Shown here piece by piece: positions 1 through 11,668 of a stretch of DNA of 64,000 bases. The translations under genes and the position numbers were made by a program. A model generated the notes under the pieces. That model did no database searches. It worked only from the letters and a program-made list of their open reading frames with translations, and had not been told where the DNA came from. Origin of the DNA: Gautieria morchelliformis. Lineage: Eukaryota > Basidiomycota > Agaricomycetes > Gomphales > Gomphaceae. Location: contig WHVA01000108.1 in NCBI GenBank assembly GCA_015179125.1, forward strand, positions 62,001 through 126,000. The letters run 5' to 3'. How positions within the stretch are numbered: the stretch's first letter is position 1; each line of letters starts with the position of its first letter.

Positions 1-2
1 AT

Positions 3-425
3 CGATATTCGATATCCGGCTACGTGTTCACCATAGACGGAGGTGCCGTTTCCTGGAGCTCGAAAAAACAATCCGTCGTCGCGTTATCCACAACCGAAGC
101 GGAATATATAGCTGCCACTCACGCAGCGAAGGAAACCCTATGGATCCACATGTTCATCGCCGAAATCGCTCGACCTCTCACACAGCCCGCCACCCTATAC
201 TGCGATAACCAATCAGCGATATCAGTCTCAAAGAACGACCAATACAAGGCACGCACCAAGCATATTGACGTACGATACCACTTCATCCGCGATGTGGTCA
301 AACGCGGCCTGATTTCCATCGACTACTGCCCTACAACTGACATGCCGGCCGACATGCTCACGAAGGCCCTGCCGGCTCCACAGCTCGCTCGCCTTCGAAT
401 GTCCGTTGGAGTGCGTTCAGCTTAA
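3..425 (+). CDS. Ty1/copia polyprotein, C-terminal RNase H part (5' end outside window)
   Basis: Open from the window edge to a TAA stop. It shows the copia RNase H pattern: SWSSKKQSVVALSTTEAEY, then CDNQSAISVSKN, then RTKHIDVRYHFIRD, ending with DMPADMLTKALP. In the family this domain degrades the RNA of the RNA/DNA hybrid during reverse transcription in the virus-like particle. Reading is unbroken over about 140 residues, so this copy decayed less than most elements here. A purine tract and an LTR follow directly. The C-terminus is homologous to that of element K at 7469-8536 but clearly diverged, so it is a separate copia family. Confidence 0.9.
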   Translation, partial: RYSISGYVFTIDGGAVSWSSKKQSVVALSTTEAEYIAATHAAKETLWIHMFIAEIARPLTQPATLYCDNQSAISVSKNDQYKARTKHIDVRYHFIRDVVKRGLISIDYCPTTDMPADMLTKALPAPQLARLRMSVGVRSA

Positions 426-432
426 GGGAGAG
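422..432 (+). other. Polypurine tract of the first copia element
   Basis: TTAAGGGAGAG overlaps the stop codon and abuts the LTR start. This is the expected plus-strand primer position. Confidence 0.7.
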
Positions 433-666
433 TGTTAGCGTTAGTGTTAGTAAGCAGAGAACGCACGGACCAGGACGCTATTATATAAGCTCGCTAGAAT
501 ATCGTCGCACCTCAGTGAAACTGCCGTTCACTGAGGTGAGACTTAGCTATCGTTGGACAGACAGTTTACTTACCATATCCCCATAGATAACCTGTCTTCA
601 GGTACTTAACTATATAGATAGTGAAACTGCCGTTCACTGAGATAACCTGTCTTTAGCGCAAAGACA
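433..666 (+). repeat. 3' LTR of the first copia element
   Basis: Starts TGTTAGCG right after the polypurine tract and ends ...AAAGACA where B-family sequence begins. It contains two copies of a hairpin (509-537 and about 620-640) of the type CTCAGTGAA-loop-TTCACTGAG, shared with other LTRs in the window. The 3' edge is inferred from the junction. No target duplication can be checked because the 5' LTR lies outside. Confidence 0.65.
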
Positions 667-1282
667 TTTTCAAAACCATGTCTTGGGACCCGCATACATG
701 CTACCCTGCACGGACTCTTCGTCTACTGGGTTGATCCTGCATGACCTATGGAAGGGATGTCCTGCGAACACACTTTGGCCATATGAACACCCAAAGGGGT
801 TGGATTAAGAAGGTGATGGGGTTAGTGATGAACCATCGTGCCGGGTAAATGGTATTGATCGTTTTTAATGGCGTGCCTGCTGGCGAAATGCGCGAGCAGC
901 GAATAGCGGTTCAGAGAAATGCGAGGAATGGCGAACGGGAATGACATAGGGGAGAAGTGGTTGAAGTGGAGGGCAAAGCCGAGTGAACACGGGGGAGGAG
1001 TGGCGAAAGGGGAAATGGGGATAACAAGGTCCAGGAAATACACAAGTCATGACAGTCCGATCATAGGAACACCATCGAAAGAGGGTTGAGCAGAGGAGGT
1101 GATAGGCCCAGCGATGACTGCTAAGTTAGTTCAGGGACGTCGATCATGCTTTGACGGCGTGGTCATGGTAAATGGCGCGAACAGCGAGGTGTTCGGCAAC
1201 CGCGGTCGGAACGAACACGAAGGTGGAGTGAGAAAATAGGAGAACAGAGCATCTGAGTATGGGAAATAAATGCATCATGACA
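667..1282 (-). repeat. B-family LTR fragments (two LTR ends)
   Basis: Reverse-complement similarity to the long LTR at 17773-18549 and 50625-51539. Two family termini are visible: one ends AGTCATGACA at 1054 and a more diverged one ends TCATGACA at 1282. Sequence between 1055 and 1282 continues the same LTR. So either one copy inserted into another or there was a partial duplication. The left part is cut off at the copia LTR. Confidence 0.65.
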
Positions 1283-2177
1283 TACTCCCAACCATAGCAG
1301 AGACATTCAACGACTGCAAAAAGCACGCATCTTGGAGAATGAGTTGCTGACAAAGACAGTAGATGAGCAGAGACCAGTTTGGGCCCTAGTAAAGTTCACA
1401 CACACACTGAGTGAACTAGGGGCTAGACTCACAGGCATGGACTCCATCACCAAATCCCATTATGTCTTCCAAAACTTGCCACTATGTGTTCAAGAGGTGC
1501 TACCGTTTGATCACATGAACATGCCCAATTTCGAAGCTTTACTCCTCACACTAAGGAATATAGATCACCAACGACTCGCAATGAGAGCATCAGTAGACTT
1601 CCAGGTCAGTAACTTTGGACACCAGCTAGCCAACACCACAGCCAGGATGGAAGCGTTGGAGAGAGATAGAAGAAGCATGACGACCTCAAACCGACAGCTA
1701 ACACTGAACACTGTCCCGAATAACCCAACCCCATGCCAACCGGCCGCCCCAAACGGAAGCGCGACAAAACCTGTAGATCTCCTGTTTGATGATTCCACTG
1801 AAGGCAAGAGGAGGTACGATGCAGCAGTCAAAGAATTCTTCACTACGCACGGTCCGAATGCGACGCCTTCCCTAGACAGACCCTTCCCACTGTTCCCAGG
1901 CTCTCCAAGTCCTGGCAGTCAGGAATGCTGGACATGCGGTGTCCAAGGACATAGAAAAGGAGACCCAGCATGCGACCCCCATAGGAGCCTACCCAGACAT
2001 GTACAAATCTACAGAGAAATCGTTGGAAAGGCAGTGTCATGGGCCATGGCGAGAGCCAATAGACAGGGACAACAATGTATGTTGCTATACCTACAAACCG
2101 GAGATGCATTGCAACTCGACACCACCGATGAAGGGCTGGAAGATGAATCGGAAAATGGTGGAGGAGAATGCGTTTGA
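1283..2177 (+). pseudogene. G1 Gag (nucleocapsid), N-terminally truncated
   Basis: An open frame runs about 300 codons from the LTR junction to TGA at 2175. There is no ATG at the expected start, so the N-terminus is missing. The capsid-like helical part (MNMPNFEALLLTLRNIDHQR) is followed by a CCHC zinc knuckle CWTCGVQGHRKGDPAC near 1927-1974, which in the family packages element RNA. The pol frame opens with an ATG at 2168, eight bases inside the end of gag and in the -1 frame, so pol may be made by frameshifting or re-initiation. Confidence 0.8.
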
Positions 2178-5100
2178 AGAGCCGCATTTCTCCTATACCA
2201 CAACATTCTTCACCATTCATCTTAACAGTCTCCCAAGGAGAATCAATGTCATTGGGAGACGAGCACACAACCCAATCAAAAACAAGTCGACTTCCCACCC
2301 ATCTGAACTTTCTTGGCACCAGTGCCCCCAGCAGCACACGTCTCAGTCAGACCCATAGCACCCCTTTTCTTTTTCAATCCCTACCTGACAACCTGTCGAA
2401 CAATCTAGACATACACAATATAAAACATTCTTGGTACGCGGGTGATGAAAGAGCCCTCTTAGACATGAGAACATCACAAGAGGCGTTGAGAAGAGTGCCA
2501 TCGAATGGCCGACTCGTTACGGGTACAGAAGAGAGAGAAGTTGTCCAACTATTCCAACCAAGAGAGAAAGAGGACATCTTTTCTAACCCATTCCTGACAA
2601 AAGTGGACATTATGGGAAGTAACACAGGCACCATCAGGGTGGAAGGAACAGTCAATGACAGCGGACTGTTGTGCACCCTAGATTCGGTCCTATGGCGACA
2701 ATGGCACGCCATCCTTGGGGACTTAGAACCATCACCACTAGCCTGTGTAATGGGAAATGGGACAGTCATGAAGTCATTAGGCCGGACGAACCTGTTCATC
2801 AACGTGCATGGAATTGCCACAAGAATACAAGTAGAGGTGCTTGACTCAGGAGGTTCCTTTGAACTCCTACTCTGAAAACCATGGCTAGGACGGTGTTCGG
2901 CGGTCCACGACTATGCAACGGATGAGCTGAGAGTGAAAGCAGCTGGTCAAGATGTGATGATACCAAACTTCTTTGATCACCTGAGGTTCAAAAAACCCAC
3001 CCTGAACACCCTAGGGAGGAAAGAAGAAACAGTATCAGTCCAAACAGTCGACCATCTCCAAGCATATGACAATGACCGAACAGACCCTGTCGAGAAAACC
3101 GAAAGCATCAGAGACCCAGCGGATAGCCTACCTAGCCTAGCAGACACAGCGAAGCTAGTGAATCAACTACGCCCATCAGAAACGACGATTGACAAGTTTG
3201 ACCCCGGACGCATAAAGACAATCCAAACGAGTGTAACGCTGGGTGACACCCTCGACTCCGAACAAAAACAACAAGTGATGGATCTCCTCGCATCATATGC
3301 AGACATATTCACGATGCAATTGAGTGAACTAAAACCAATCGACTTCATTGAACACCACATCGACGTACCGGAGGAGGTCAAGCTACTGAAGACTGATACA
3401 TCTCGCCCCCTCACAGTATCTCAGAGAGAATGGCTGCATCAACATATCCACAAGTTAGTAGAAGCCAGGATCACTATGAGGATCCCCTACAACGACGTCT
3501 GATGCGTCAGCCCGATTGTTCTAGCTCCCAAACCCAAACACGACCAAGCCAGGTCACTGGAGGAGCTCAGAATCTTAGCAAACGCTGCCTGCAAGGATGT
3601 AGGAGTGGACTTACCACACCCCAAAGCATCATCGGACAGACGACTCGTCAGACCATTACCACCTCCGGCCCCCACTCAATGGTGTCTGTGCAACAACTTT
3701 GGAGCCCTGAATAAACACACTCAAGCTCCACCCTTCTCAGTTGGCGATCTAACCAGGAGGCAACACCAGATGAGCGGCTTCAAACTGTACAACGTACTCG
3801 ACCTCGCCATGGGGTACCATGTGTGCCTCATCAGGCAGGAAGACTGGGGACTTACAGCATTCAAAGTAGAAGACCTAGGGTTTTATACATACGTACGGAT
3901 GCCGTTCGGGCTCACAGGAGCACCAAACACATTCCTCAATATGATGGTCTGAGTGTTCGAAGGGATGATTGGGAAGGACTTGGAACACTACATGGACGAC
4001 ATCTGCCAAGGGTCGAACACCTTCGAAGATCTGTTCGTGAAGTTAGTCAGAGTCTTCCAACGATGTAGAGAGAAGAATGTAGTCCTCGCTCCATCGAAAC
4101 TGTCACTGTTCTGCCCTCCGGTCCTATGGGCAGGAGTGGAACTTTCCGCCGATGGGATTCACCCAGATCTGTCGAAGGTTATGGCGATCCTAGAATGGCC
4201 CACCCCAGTAATGGCACATGAAACACTAGCATTCCTCAGCACCATCAGCCATTTACGTGCCTGTATGCCAGCCTTCGCGATTGTCGCCGACCCTCTGTAT
4301 GAGATGATCAGAGGAATTCAAGTTGTTAAATTGGAGACAACAAAGAAACAAAAGAAAGGAACATACAAGAGAGCACTGATCAACACGTCTCTTGTCAGCA
4401 AATGGACAACCACACAGGACCAGGCTTTTGCACAACTCAAAGGACTACTGACACAAGCACCAGTGCTATCCACGATCATCAAAGGCAAACCACTTGTGGT
4501 AGGGACAGACGCCAGTGCAAGAGGATTAGCAGCATACCTAGCACAATACCAGCCGATGAGCGACCCAGATGGCTCCACGAAAGAAGTCCTACGCCCCATC
4601 GCTTTTGCCTCTCGCAGGAATTCACTAGCGGAACACAAGCAACACTCATTCGAGCTTGAACTAAAAGCTGTGAAATGGGCATTGGATAAGTTCCACAAGT
4701 TCGTCTGGGGCCATCAAATCGTGCTGAAGACAGATTGCCAAGCGGTCAAAGACCTACTTTCGAACAGGTCTCTTCCCCCAACACACGCCCGATACAAGGA
4801 AGCTATCTTAGCACACGACATCATAGACTTCTTACACCAGGACGGAAAGCACAACCCAGCAGATGGCCTATCGCGCTCAGGTCTCACCCCCAGACCACCA
4901 GACACAACGTCCATAGACCCAGGCTGGGAACACAAACAGGGCATTGTCAATGACCTGTACTCAGTACAAAGAGCACCGTGTAATCTCCCGACCCTGAACA
5001 ACCAGTACAAAGACCTGATGGCTAGATTCAAAGAAGATCCAGAAACGACAGTGACATTCAACTGGATCCTAGAGCTGTCCTTGCCAGAAGATGCAGCGGA

Positions 5101-6508
5101 GAGGGAAAGAGAAACAATCAAGCACCAAGCCACAGAATACTTTGTAAAGGACAACAAACTCTGGAGGTTGAAAACAGGCATGGCACATCCTGCAGAAGTG
5201 CTTTCAAGAGTCGAAGGTTGAGCAAAAACACTCGAAGTACACAAGAACATAGGACACTGGGCGAGGGACATCCTCACACTCGAATTATGCACCCACTATG
5301 ATTGGCCCCAACTTAGGAAAGACTGCACAGATGTCCCTGCAGAGTGCCCCAATTGTCAACAATTCAGCCCTCGCCTACGGAATTTTCTGCTTCAACCAAT
5401 CATCAGGTTATGCCCTTTCGACATGCTTGCAGCTGATTATCTGAAGCTCCCCAAAGGGATCGGAGGCTTCTCTGAAGCACTCGTCTTTGTAGACTTCTTT
5501 ACTCGCTATGTCTGGGGGATCATCCTTAAGAAAGCAGGAAACAACCTAACCTCAGCAACCATGCTAAGAACAATATGTCACGAATGGCAACCTCCCAAAC
5601 GCCTCCTAACGGACAGAGGATCCCATTTCAAAGGACAGCACATGGCTGCAGTCTTACAGGAGTTCAGCATCGAGCATGAAGTCACCCCAGCGTATACGCC
5701 ACACTGTAATGGCCTCATCGAGAACGAGAATAGACAACTGCTGTGGATCTTGGGGAAAGAGTGCGCTTCAGATCAGCCAGACCGGACAGAAGGCATCACC
5801 GCAAATTGGCCAAAAAAGTGGCTGAGAGCAGTCTCCTTGCTTAACGAAAGGAAAACACCGGTCTTAAACACCTCACCCAAATCCATTATGTTTGGCACCA
5901 TCGATGGGTCCTTCGACATTGACGATGTCATGGACCTAGACTTCGATAAAGGGTCAAGGTTCGCATTCTTAGAAGCTGACCGCAAAGTCACCAGAGGCCA
6001 CTTACAGTCGGTTCAAGAGAGGAGAAAAGAGTGGTTCGACAAGAAAGCCAAACCCACGACTTTTGAGACAGGAGACCTCGTTCTGGTACATAACTCGAAA
6101 CTTGACACATTATGAGAAGCCAAGTACAAACTCTCAGCGCCCTGGCTTGGACCGTTTAGAATCACAGGCAGAAGCAACAATTCCTATTACTTGGAATGCT
6201 TATCAGGACGAAAAGCAACAGGAAAAGTACACGTGAACCGCCTCAAGAAGTTCCGCCTCCAAACACACGAACCAGTCCAAGAATCGAATGCCGCAGTAAC
6301 AGAACAACACAAAGACACCCTGTTACGGACGCTAAATGAGCTACCAGAAGTTGCTGAGGACGAACTCCCTGTTAACTTCATACCCCAAGAGACACTGGAG
6401 GACGATCAAGGAGAACCGCCACCAGCAGAACCTACAGAAGACGAACTGAACGAAGCCGAAGATCTATACCAATCAATAGGTCATAGGCCCACAGACGAGC
6501 AGCTGTAG
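2168..6508 (+). pseudogene. G1 Pol (protease-RT-RNase H-integrase) with five in-frame TGA codons
   Basis: One continuous reading frame of about 1450 codons is interrupted only at 2873, 3500, 3950, 5219 and 6113, each time by TGA. The order is a degenerate aspartic protease (CTLDSVLW near 2680, the DSG lacking its Gly), RT with the catalytic motif HYMDDI near 3990, RNase H (VVGTDASARG near 4500, then LELKAVKWAL), integrase zinc region (CPNCQQF near 5347), integrase core (LTDRGSHF near 5597, HCNGLIENENR near 5704), and a C-terminal PWLGPF region near 6140. Catalytic residues are largely intact. Restoring Arg (CGA) at the stops fits the context in at least four of five cases, so decay looks like CpG deamination rather than indels. 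Confidence 0.88.
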
Positions 6509-6638
6509 CAGCGAACCCATATATCCACCCCAGAACCAAGTAACAGAAGCGATCGTCCCAGTGCGAACTGACTCAGCTATCTGACGTTCCCTTTCCTTTT
6601 GTCCATGTCGCTCACAACAACATTGTTTCACTGTTCTT

Positions 6639-6647
6639 GAGGGGGAG
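6639..6647 (+). other. Polypurine tract of G1
   Basis: GAGGGGGAG directly abuts the LTR start TGTAGACGC. Confidence 0.75.
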
Positions 6648-6872
6648 TGTAGACGCTGAGATCACACCTCTCCGCATCTAGCGCCAGAGTGCCCGCTATT
6701 CGAGGATAGTTAGTTCCCTATCCTAGGGACTGTACAGTAGCGGAGACTACCGGAGAACTCAGATCCTTCTTAGCTTTGCCTTTCATACTAGACAATGCTT
6801 CCGTGTTATCTCGTTAGTATTTATGCGATCTTCGTCTATATCATCTTATCTCTGACACGATCTGCGTCTACA
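6648..6872 (+). repeat. 3' LTR of gypsy G1 (225 bp)
   Basis: Bounded by TGTAGACGC and GCGTCTACA, a 9-bp perfect terminal inversion typical of LTR ends. It lies directly after the polypurine tract. The matching 5' LTR is absent from the window. Confidence 0.8.
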
Positions 6873-7158
6873 ACCCCACAATACTTGTTATAGTATTTTA
6901 CCAAAGAAGCATTTCGCCTCAAATTCCAGAGCCCAGGAAGTTGTTCCAAGTCCATCATCAGGATCGGCTTGTGTTCTAATCACATGCCGAGCCGCAAAGC
7001 CAAGCCAAGCCAAGTTTCTGTTCCCCGGCTTCAGTACTTGCTAGGTCTGTGGCTGAAGAAACTGACCATACTGTTGGTCTATCTCCTTATGCACATCAAG
7101 TCAGGCCTGCAGGGTTGTCTTGAAAAATGGTGTGGACCTGGGGCAGTTTGAGCGCATG
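6873..7158. other. Unassigned sequence between G1 and K
   Basis: About 285 bp with no recognisable gene. It ends with GCATG (7154-7158), the left target duplication of element K, and continues at 11977, so it is part of the site K inserted into. Confidence 0.5.
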
Positions 7159-7461
7159 TGTTGTAAATAGCGCAGTATCTAGAGACGAAGGAGCTCAGTG
7201 AATGGACGATTCACTGAGCATCTATTGCTACTATACATAGAGACGAAGGAGCTACAGTCGTAGTGTAAGCTATCATACGTCTCAGTATACAGGAATGGCA
7301 CGTACCTCAGTGAATGGACAATTCACTGAGGTACTACTAACTTTAGTGTGAGTAATATACTGCCACGGTCGAGCATGACCGTGGCTACCTAACTACCAGT
7401 CCGTGCGTCGGACGTGACCCTGCGTTCTCCACTTACCCCCGCTCATCCTCTAATCTCAATA
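7159..7461 (-). repeat. 3' LTR of copia K
   Basis: 303 bp, nearly identical to 11669-11971. It contains two hairpins, GCTCAGTGAA...TTCACTGAGC (7193-7219) and a longer arm version at 7302-7334, each beside a repeat of GAGACGAAGGAGCT. The inner edge abuts a C-rich stretch (7462-7470) whose complement CTTAAGGGGGAG is the polypurine tract. Confidence 0.92.
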
Positions 7462-7468
7462 CTCCCCC

Positions 7469-10400
7469 TTAAGCAGAACGCAGCCCAACCAGCTGGTTCA
7501 TGTGGAAGACCTTGTGCCATGGGAGCCCCTTTGTGAACATGTCCGCCGCCATGTCTGTGGTGGGTACGTAGTCAATGTTCAGTAGGTTCTCCTGGACAGA
7601 GTGTCATATGAAATGATACCGAATGTCAATATGCTTCGTATGGGGGTGGTACTCATCCTTTTTCGTGAGAGAAATGGCGGAGATGTTGTCGAGATGTATG
7701 GTGATGGGTTTCCTCAAGGGGCACGCAATCTCAGCGAGAAACATTCTTATCCATAGTGCTTCCTTTGCCACGTGAGTCGCCGTGATGTACTCGGCATCAG
7801 TGGTCGATAGCGCGATGATTGCTTGTTTCTTCGAGCTCCAGGAGACCGCGCCGCCTCCCATTGTGAAGATGTATCCGGAGATGGAGTAATGGTGTTCTTG
7901 CGATTCCCAATCCGCATCCAAGAACACCTCGAGTCTTTTCCCAGTTCCTCCAATGACAAGATTCACATCTTTCGTCCCTTTGAGATAACGGAACACCCTT
8001 TTGACTGCCTCCCAATGCGGTCTTGTGGGATTTTGCATAAACTGCAAGAGGAACGATACAGTGAAAGAAATATCCGGGCAGGTGCCCAGCGCTGCGTACA
8101 TGAGGGAGCCAATGGCTTCCCTGTAAGGTACGCCGTGCATATCTTCGAACTGGCATGGGGTGGACAGGCATTGTGACAGGGAGAGCTTGTGGTGAGGGTT
8201 GAGTGGGGTTCCGAGCGGGTTAGCATCCTGCAAATTGAATCTCTCAAGGATTTTCTGTATGTAGGCACGCTGCAATAGGGAGATCGTGCGTAACTTGCAA
8301 TCTCTCTTCACTTCGATTCCCAATAGCCAGTGCAAGTCCCCCAGATCCTTGATCTTGAGTATGGTGCGCAGCTCGTCCTTGAACCTGCTGATCACACCTC
8401 TGGAATTCCCGGCCATGGTAAGATAGTCGACGTCTACAGCGAGGATGAGGGCGTCCTGCCCGATATACCTGTAAAAGACCGCGTGCTCAACCTCACATCG
8501 TGTAAACCCAAATCTGAACATGATCCTGCAGAACATATTATACCACTCTCTGCCTGACTGCTTCAGGGGCCGTAAATTGCGCGGTTGAGGCGGAAGACAT
8601 GGCGCTCCTTGCCAGGGGTCTCATACCCCTTTGCCTGACGCATGTAAACGACCTCGGTGATCGGGGTGTTGAGGTACGCACCATCTATATCCGTCTGCTC
8701 GAGCTCCCAGTCATTCCTGATGGCAATAGCGGCCATGATGCAGATGGCAGAGAGTTTGGCGGTAGGGGAGAATGTCTCATTGTAGTCTATCCCTTCAGCT
8801 TGTGAAAAGCCTTGCGTGACAAGCCTTGTCTTGCGATTCACGATTTTGCCGTTGGCGTCGTGTTTGTAGTGGAATACTAGTTTGCTGCCCACTATGTTCA
8901 CACCACCTGGGGGTTCCACAAGGTCCCAGGTTCTTAACTCGGCGTGCTGGTTCAACTCACGCTTTATGGAGGTGTCCCAGGCCGGCCAGTCCACGTGTGA
9001 ACGCACGTCGTCCAGGCTAACCGGGTTGGTTCCCACGCTCTGGGTAGCCGCCACCATCGAAAATTCTAGCGGGCGACGTGTCATCCCCTCATCCTCCCCG
9101 CTGACCTCCTCCAGTTCCTCCAGGACCGCTAAGGCCACATTCCCGGTGGGGATTGGCAGCCCCTTAGGGTACATAGGGCCACTCGCGCGACCGGTGCTGC
9201 TGCCTGCACCGTCGGCAATGTCCCTTATGTAGGCAGAGGGCTTGCGCGCCCTGTGTCCCCTGCCTTGTGGTTGCTCCTCTGGGGGGTCCGGCGCCTCAAA
9301 TCCTTTAAGAGGATCGATTCGCGGCACAGGAGGATCGACATGCGGTGCGGCTGGGGGCAGGAGTGTGCGCGACGCGGGCAGGTGGTCATGTTGAGCGGCG
9401 CCTTGACTGTTCTGGGTGGCTAGCTCCCCCTCAGTCTGCGCGTCGCTCGGGACGACCAGGACGGATTCGTCAAATGCAACGTTGCGCTCGACGGTTACTC
9501 GATGTTTGCCAGGCCAGTACACTCTGTGCCCCTTACTTTCGTCGCTGTATCCGACCCACCTGCCTTTGTCCGCCTTGGATTCCAGCTTGCCGCGGTCTTC
9601 TCTTATGGTAAAGACTCTCACGCCCCATTCCGGTAAGTCCGTAAGGTCTGGCTTTACTCGATGCATGAGTTCACATGGCCTCTTTCTGTCCAGTGCGCAC
9701 ATGGATGTCCAGTTCTTCAACCAGACTGCATGTTGCACCAACTCCGTCCAGAGAAATTTGGGCAAACCAACTGCCAGGTGCATCGCACATGCGTGTTCCA
9801 GCAGCGTGCGGTTGAGCCTTTCTGACACACCGTTCTCTTCAGGTGTGTCATGTACGGTCAAGCTTCGGACCGTTCCCTTGAACTTTAGGTGAGCGCTGAA
9901 CTCTTCAGAGAGATATTCACCGCCGCGATCCGTTTGTAGGCGCTTCAGCTTCGCGCTGTGCTGGGTCTCTACCCACGCCTCGTATTGCCTGTAGCAGCGG
10001 AGGGTGTCGCTCTTCCTCGCCATGGGTACCAGGTATGTCCACCTGCTGTGGTCATTGGTGAAACTGACAAAGTACTCTTTACCATCCTAGCTTTGGGGGT
10101 TCGCAGGCCCCCACATGTCCAAGTGGACTTTTTCACCAAATTTCGCGGCCCATGGTCCCTCCCGCGTCTGTGGGACCGGCTTTCTGGTAGGTTTGGCTTG
10201 CGCACAGGCCATGCAAAAACCAGGCTGACTGGCTGCATCCAGCTCAAGTCCCATGATAACGCCGTCCTGAACAAGTTTTCGAGCGACCTGCGGGGATATG
10301 TGTCCCATCCATTGGTGCAGCTTGTCCAGGGTGAGTACTTTTCACGCTGCACTTGTCACTGCTGCTGTGTACTTGTGTTCCACCTTGTACAGCCCATTTG

Positions 10401-10822
10401 AGAGTGGGACCTGCCCAAGCAGTGTCCCTCACTTACTGAATCAAGCATTTCTGGTCCTTTAATAGGACCGAGTACCCTGCGGCGTCGCAACGTGTCAGCG
10501 AGATCAGCATGAACGCTAGATCAGGACAATACAGCACGTCCTTTAAGGTAACGTGCGTCGTCGTCTTCCCGTTTGGGATTCTGACCCTCATGCTGCCTAT
10601 GCCGACAGCCTTGAACACGGTCTTGTCTGCAGCATTGATTGCGTGTGGCGCAATCTCCTTGAAGGGGAGGAAGCGGTGTTTGCTCGGTGACATATGACCT
10701 GATGCGCCCGAGTCATAGACGTCAACTTCCCGTCCCGTCAATGCACTCATTCCCAGCGTGAGCGTGGTCCCAGCAAACATTGTGGTGAATGCGAAGTCCT
10801 CACTTTCCGTTGCCACATTCAC
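7469..10822 (-). pseudogene. Copia K Pol (protease-integrase-RT-RNase H), degenerate
   Basis: In order on the minus strand: protease with YDSGASGHM near 10710, GAG-pre-integrase (KLHQWMGHIS) near 10310, integrase core (HLDMWGP near 10120, TDRGGEYLSEEF near 9930, PEENGVSERLNR near 9835), RT (LVTQGFSQAEGIDYNETFSP near 8760) and RNase H ending LVGLRSA. Defects are a TAG near 10088, a frameshift near 8563 where YGLKQSGREW is expected, and a TGA near 7604 where the related element at 1-425 has Arg. The RT active site reads DVDY instead of YVDD (8423-8434), so this copy should not polymerise even if translated. Confidence 0.88.
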
Positions 10823-11656
10823 TGCTTTTTTGCTTTAGAACGACAGTCTGCCTTCAAGTGTCCCTTCTTGCTGCATTTCCAGCACTCCATGTCGGTTTTC
10901 ATGGTGCTGGAGGAGCTGCTGCGTGCCTGGGGTTTCCCGCGGCCTTTGGATGCTGCAAGTGCATTATCACTGGCTTTCAGTTGGCGTTCTTCGATCGCTA
11001 ACCGTTCAAACTCATCAATCAGGGTTCTGACGACCTGATCGGGCTCCAACTTGGCCTTCACATGCGCCGCAGACATCGCGATTGCATTTATCAGTGGGCG
11101 GTACAACTTAGGGAGCAAGCCAAGGATGACAGTGACTAGGTCATCATCGGTAAGTGCGGCGTTCGATGATCCCTGCCAGTTGTTCCTGCATCCTCATGAG
11201 TGCCTCCAAGTGCATACAGACATTCGACTCGTCCTCGCACTTCATTTCGTACATCCGGCGCCGCATATCCACCTTAACGGTGAGTGCCTTGGTTTCATGC
11301 TTTGAACACACGGCATCCCATACCTCCTTGGCTGTAGGGAGGTTTCGGATCTCGATGAGGAGGCTGTCGGGGACCGTGGTAAATACCTGGGCCATGATCG
11401 TGGCCTCCCGCTGATTGTAGTCGTCCCAGCGCTTTTCCAATGCGCCCAGGTCCTCTTCCTCCTTCTCCGTTAGTGTGTGACCGCTGGGGTAGGTGGGGAT
11501 CGGAGGGGGGATCCTGGCAGTCCCGTCCAGGTGACGTTTGGCACCACGGGTCGCAGACAGGGTGGCTAACGTCTGGCTTTTCCAGGTGACCCAGTTCGTG
11601 CCGTCCCTGGCCAGCTTCGGGACTACGAACGGGAGGTAGACATCGTGGGCTCTGTG
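10819..11656 (-). pseudogene. Copia K Gag, frameshifted
   Basis: The N-terminal part runs from about 11640 (VPKLARDGTNWVTWKSQTL) through a UBN2-like region (PTAKEVWDAVCSKHET). It shifts frame near 11144, resumes as LPKLYRPLINAIAMS, and ends with the CCHC knuckle CWKCSKKGHLKADC near 10850. An ATG near 11647 is followed by a premature stop in its own frame, so the start region also has an indel. Confidence 0.8.
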
Positions 11657-11668
11657 GGGCCCATAACC
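11657..11668 (-). other. Primer binding site of copia K (initiator tRNA-Met, half-tRNA type)
   Basis: In element orientation GGTTATGGGCCC follows the 5' LTR directly. It is complementary to the anticodon arm of eukaryotic initiator tRNA-Met (GGGCCCAUAACC). Drosophila copia is known to use this internal tRNA region as primer. The position is exact; actual use is inferred. Confidence 0.75.

Larger units (their letters stand above)
1283..6872 (+). mobile_element. Ty3/gypsy retrotransposon G1, 5'-truncated, CpG-decayed
   Basis: Gag, protease, RT, RNase H and integrase lie in gypsy order, followed by a polypurine tract and a 225-bp LTR. No 5' LTR or primer binding site is present. Gag sequence starts directly after B-family LTR sequence. 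Pol is in a single frame with no frameshift but five in-frame TGA codons. Confidence 0.88.

Noticed and set aside
1055-1331. 5' LTR or leader of gypsy G1
   Set aside because: The sequence matches the B-family LTR up to 1282 and is not similar to the G1 LTR at 6648-6872.
2873-6115. In-frame TGA codons in G1 as evidence for a genetic code with TGA as sense
   Set aside because: The two transporter genes use ordinary stops. TGA ends the first transporter and gag. CpG deamination explains the stops better.
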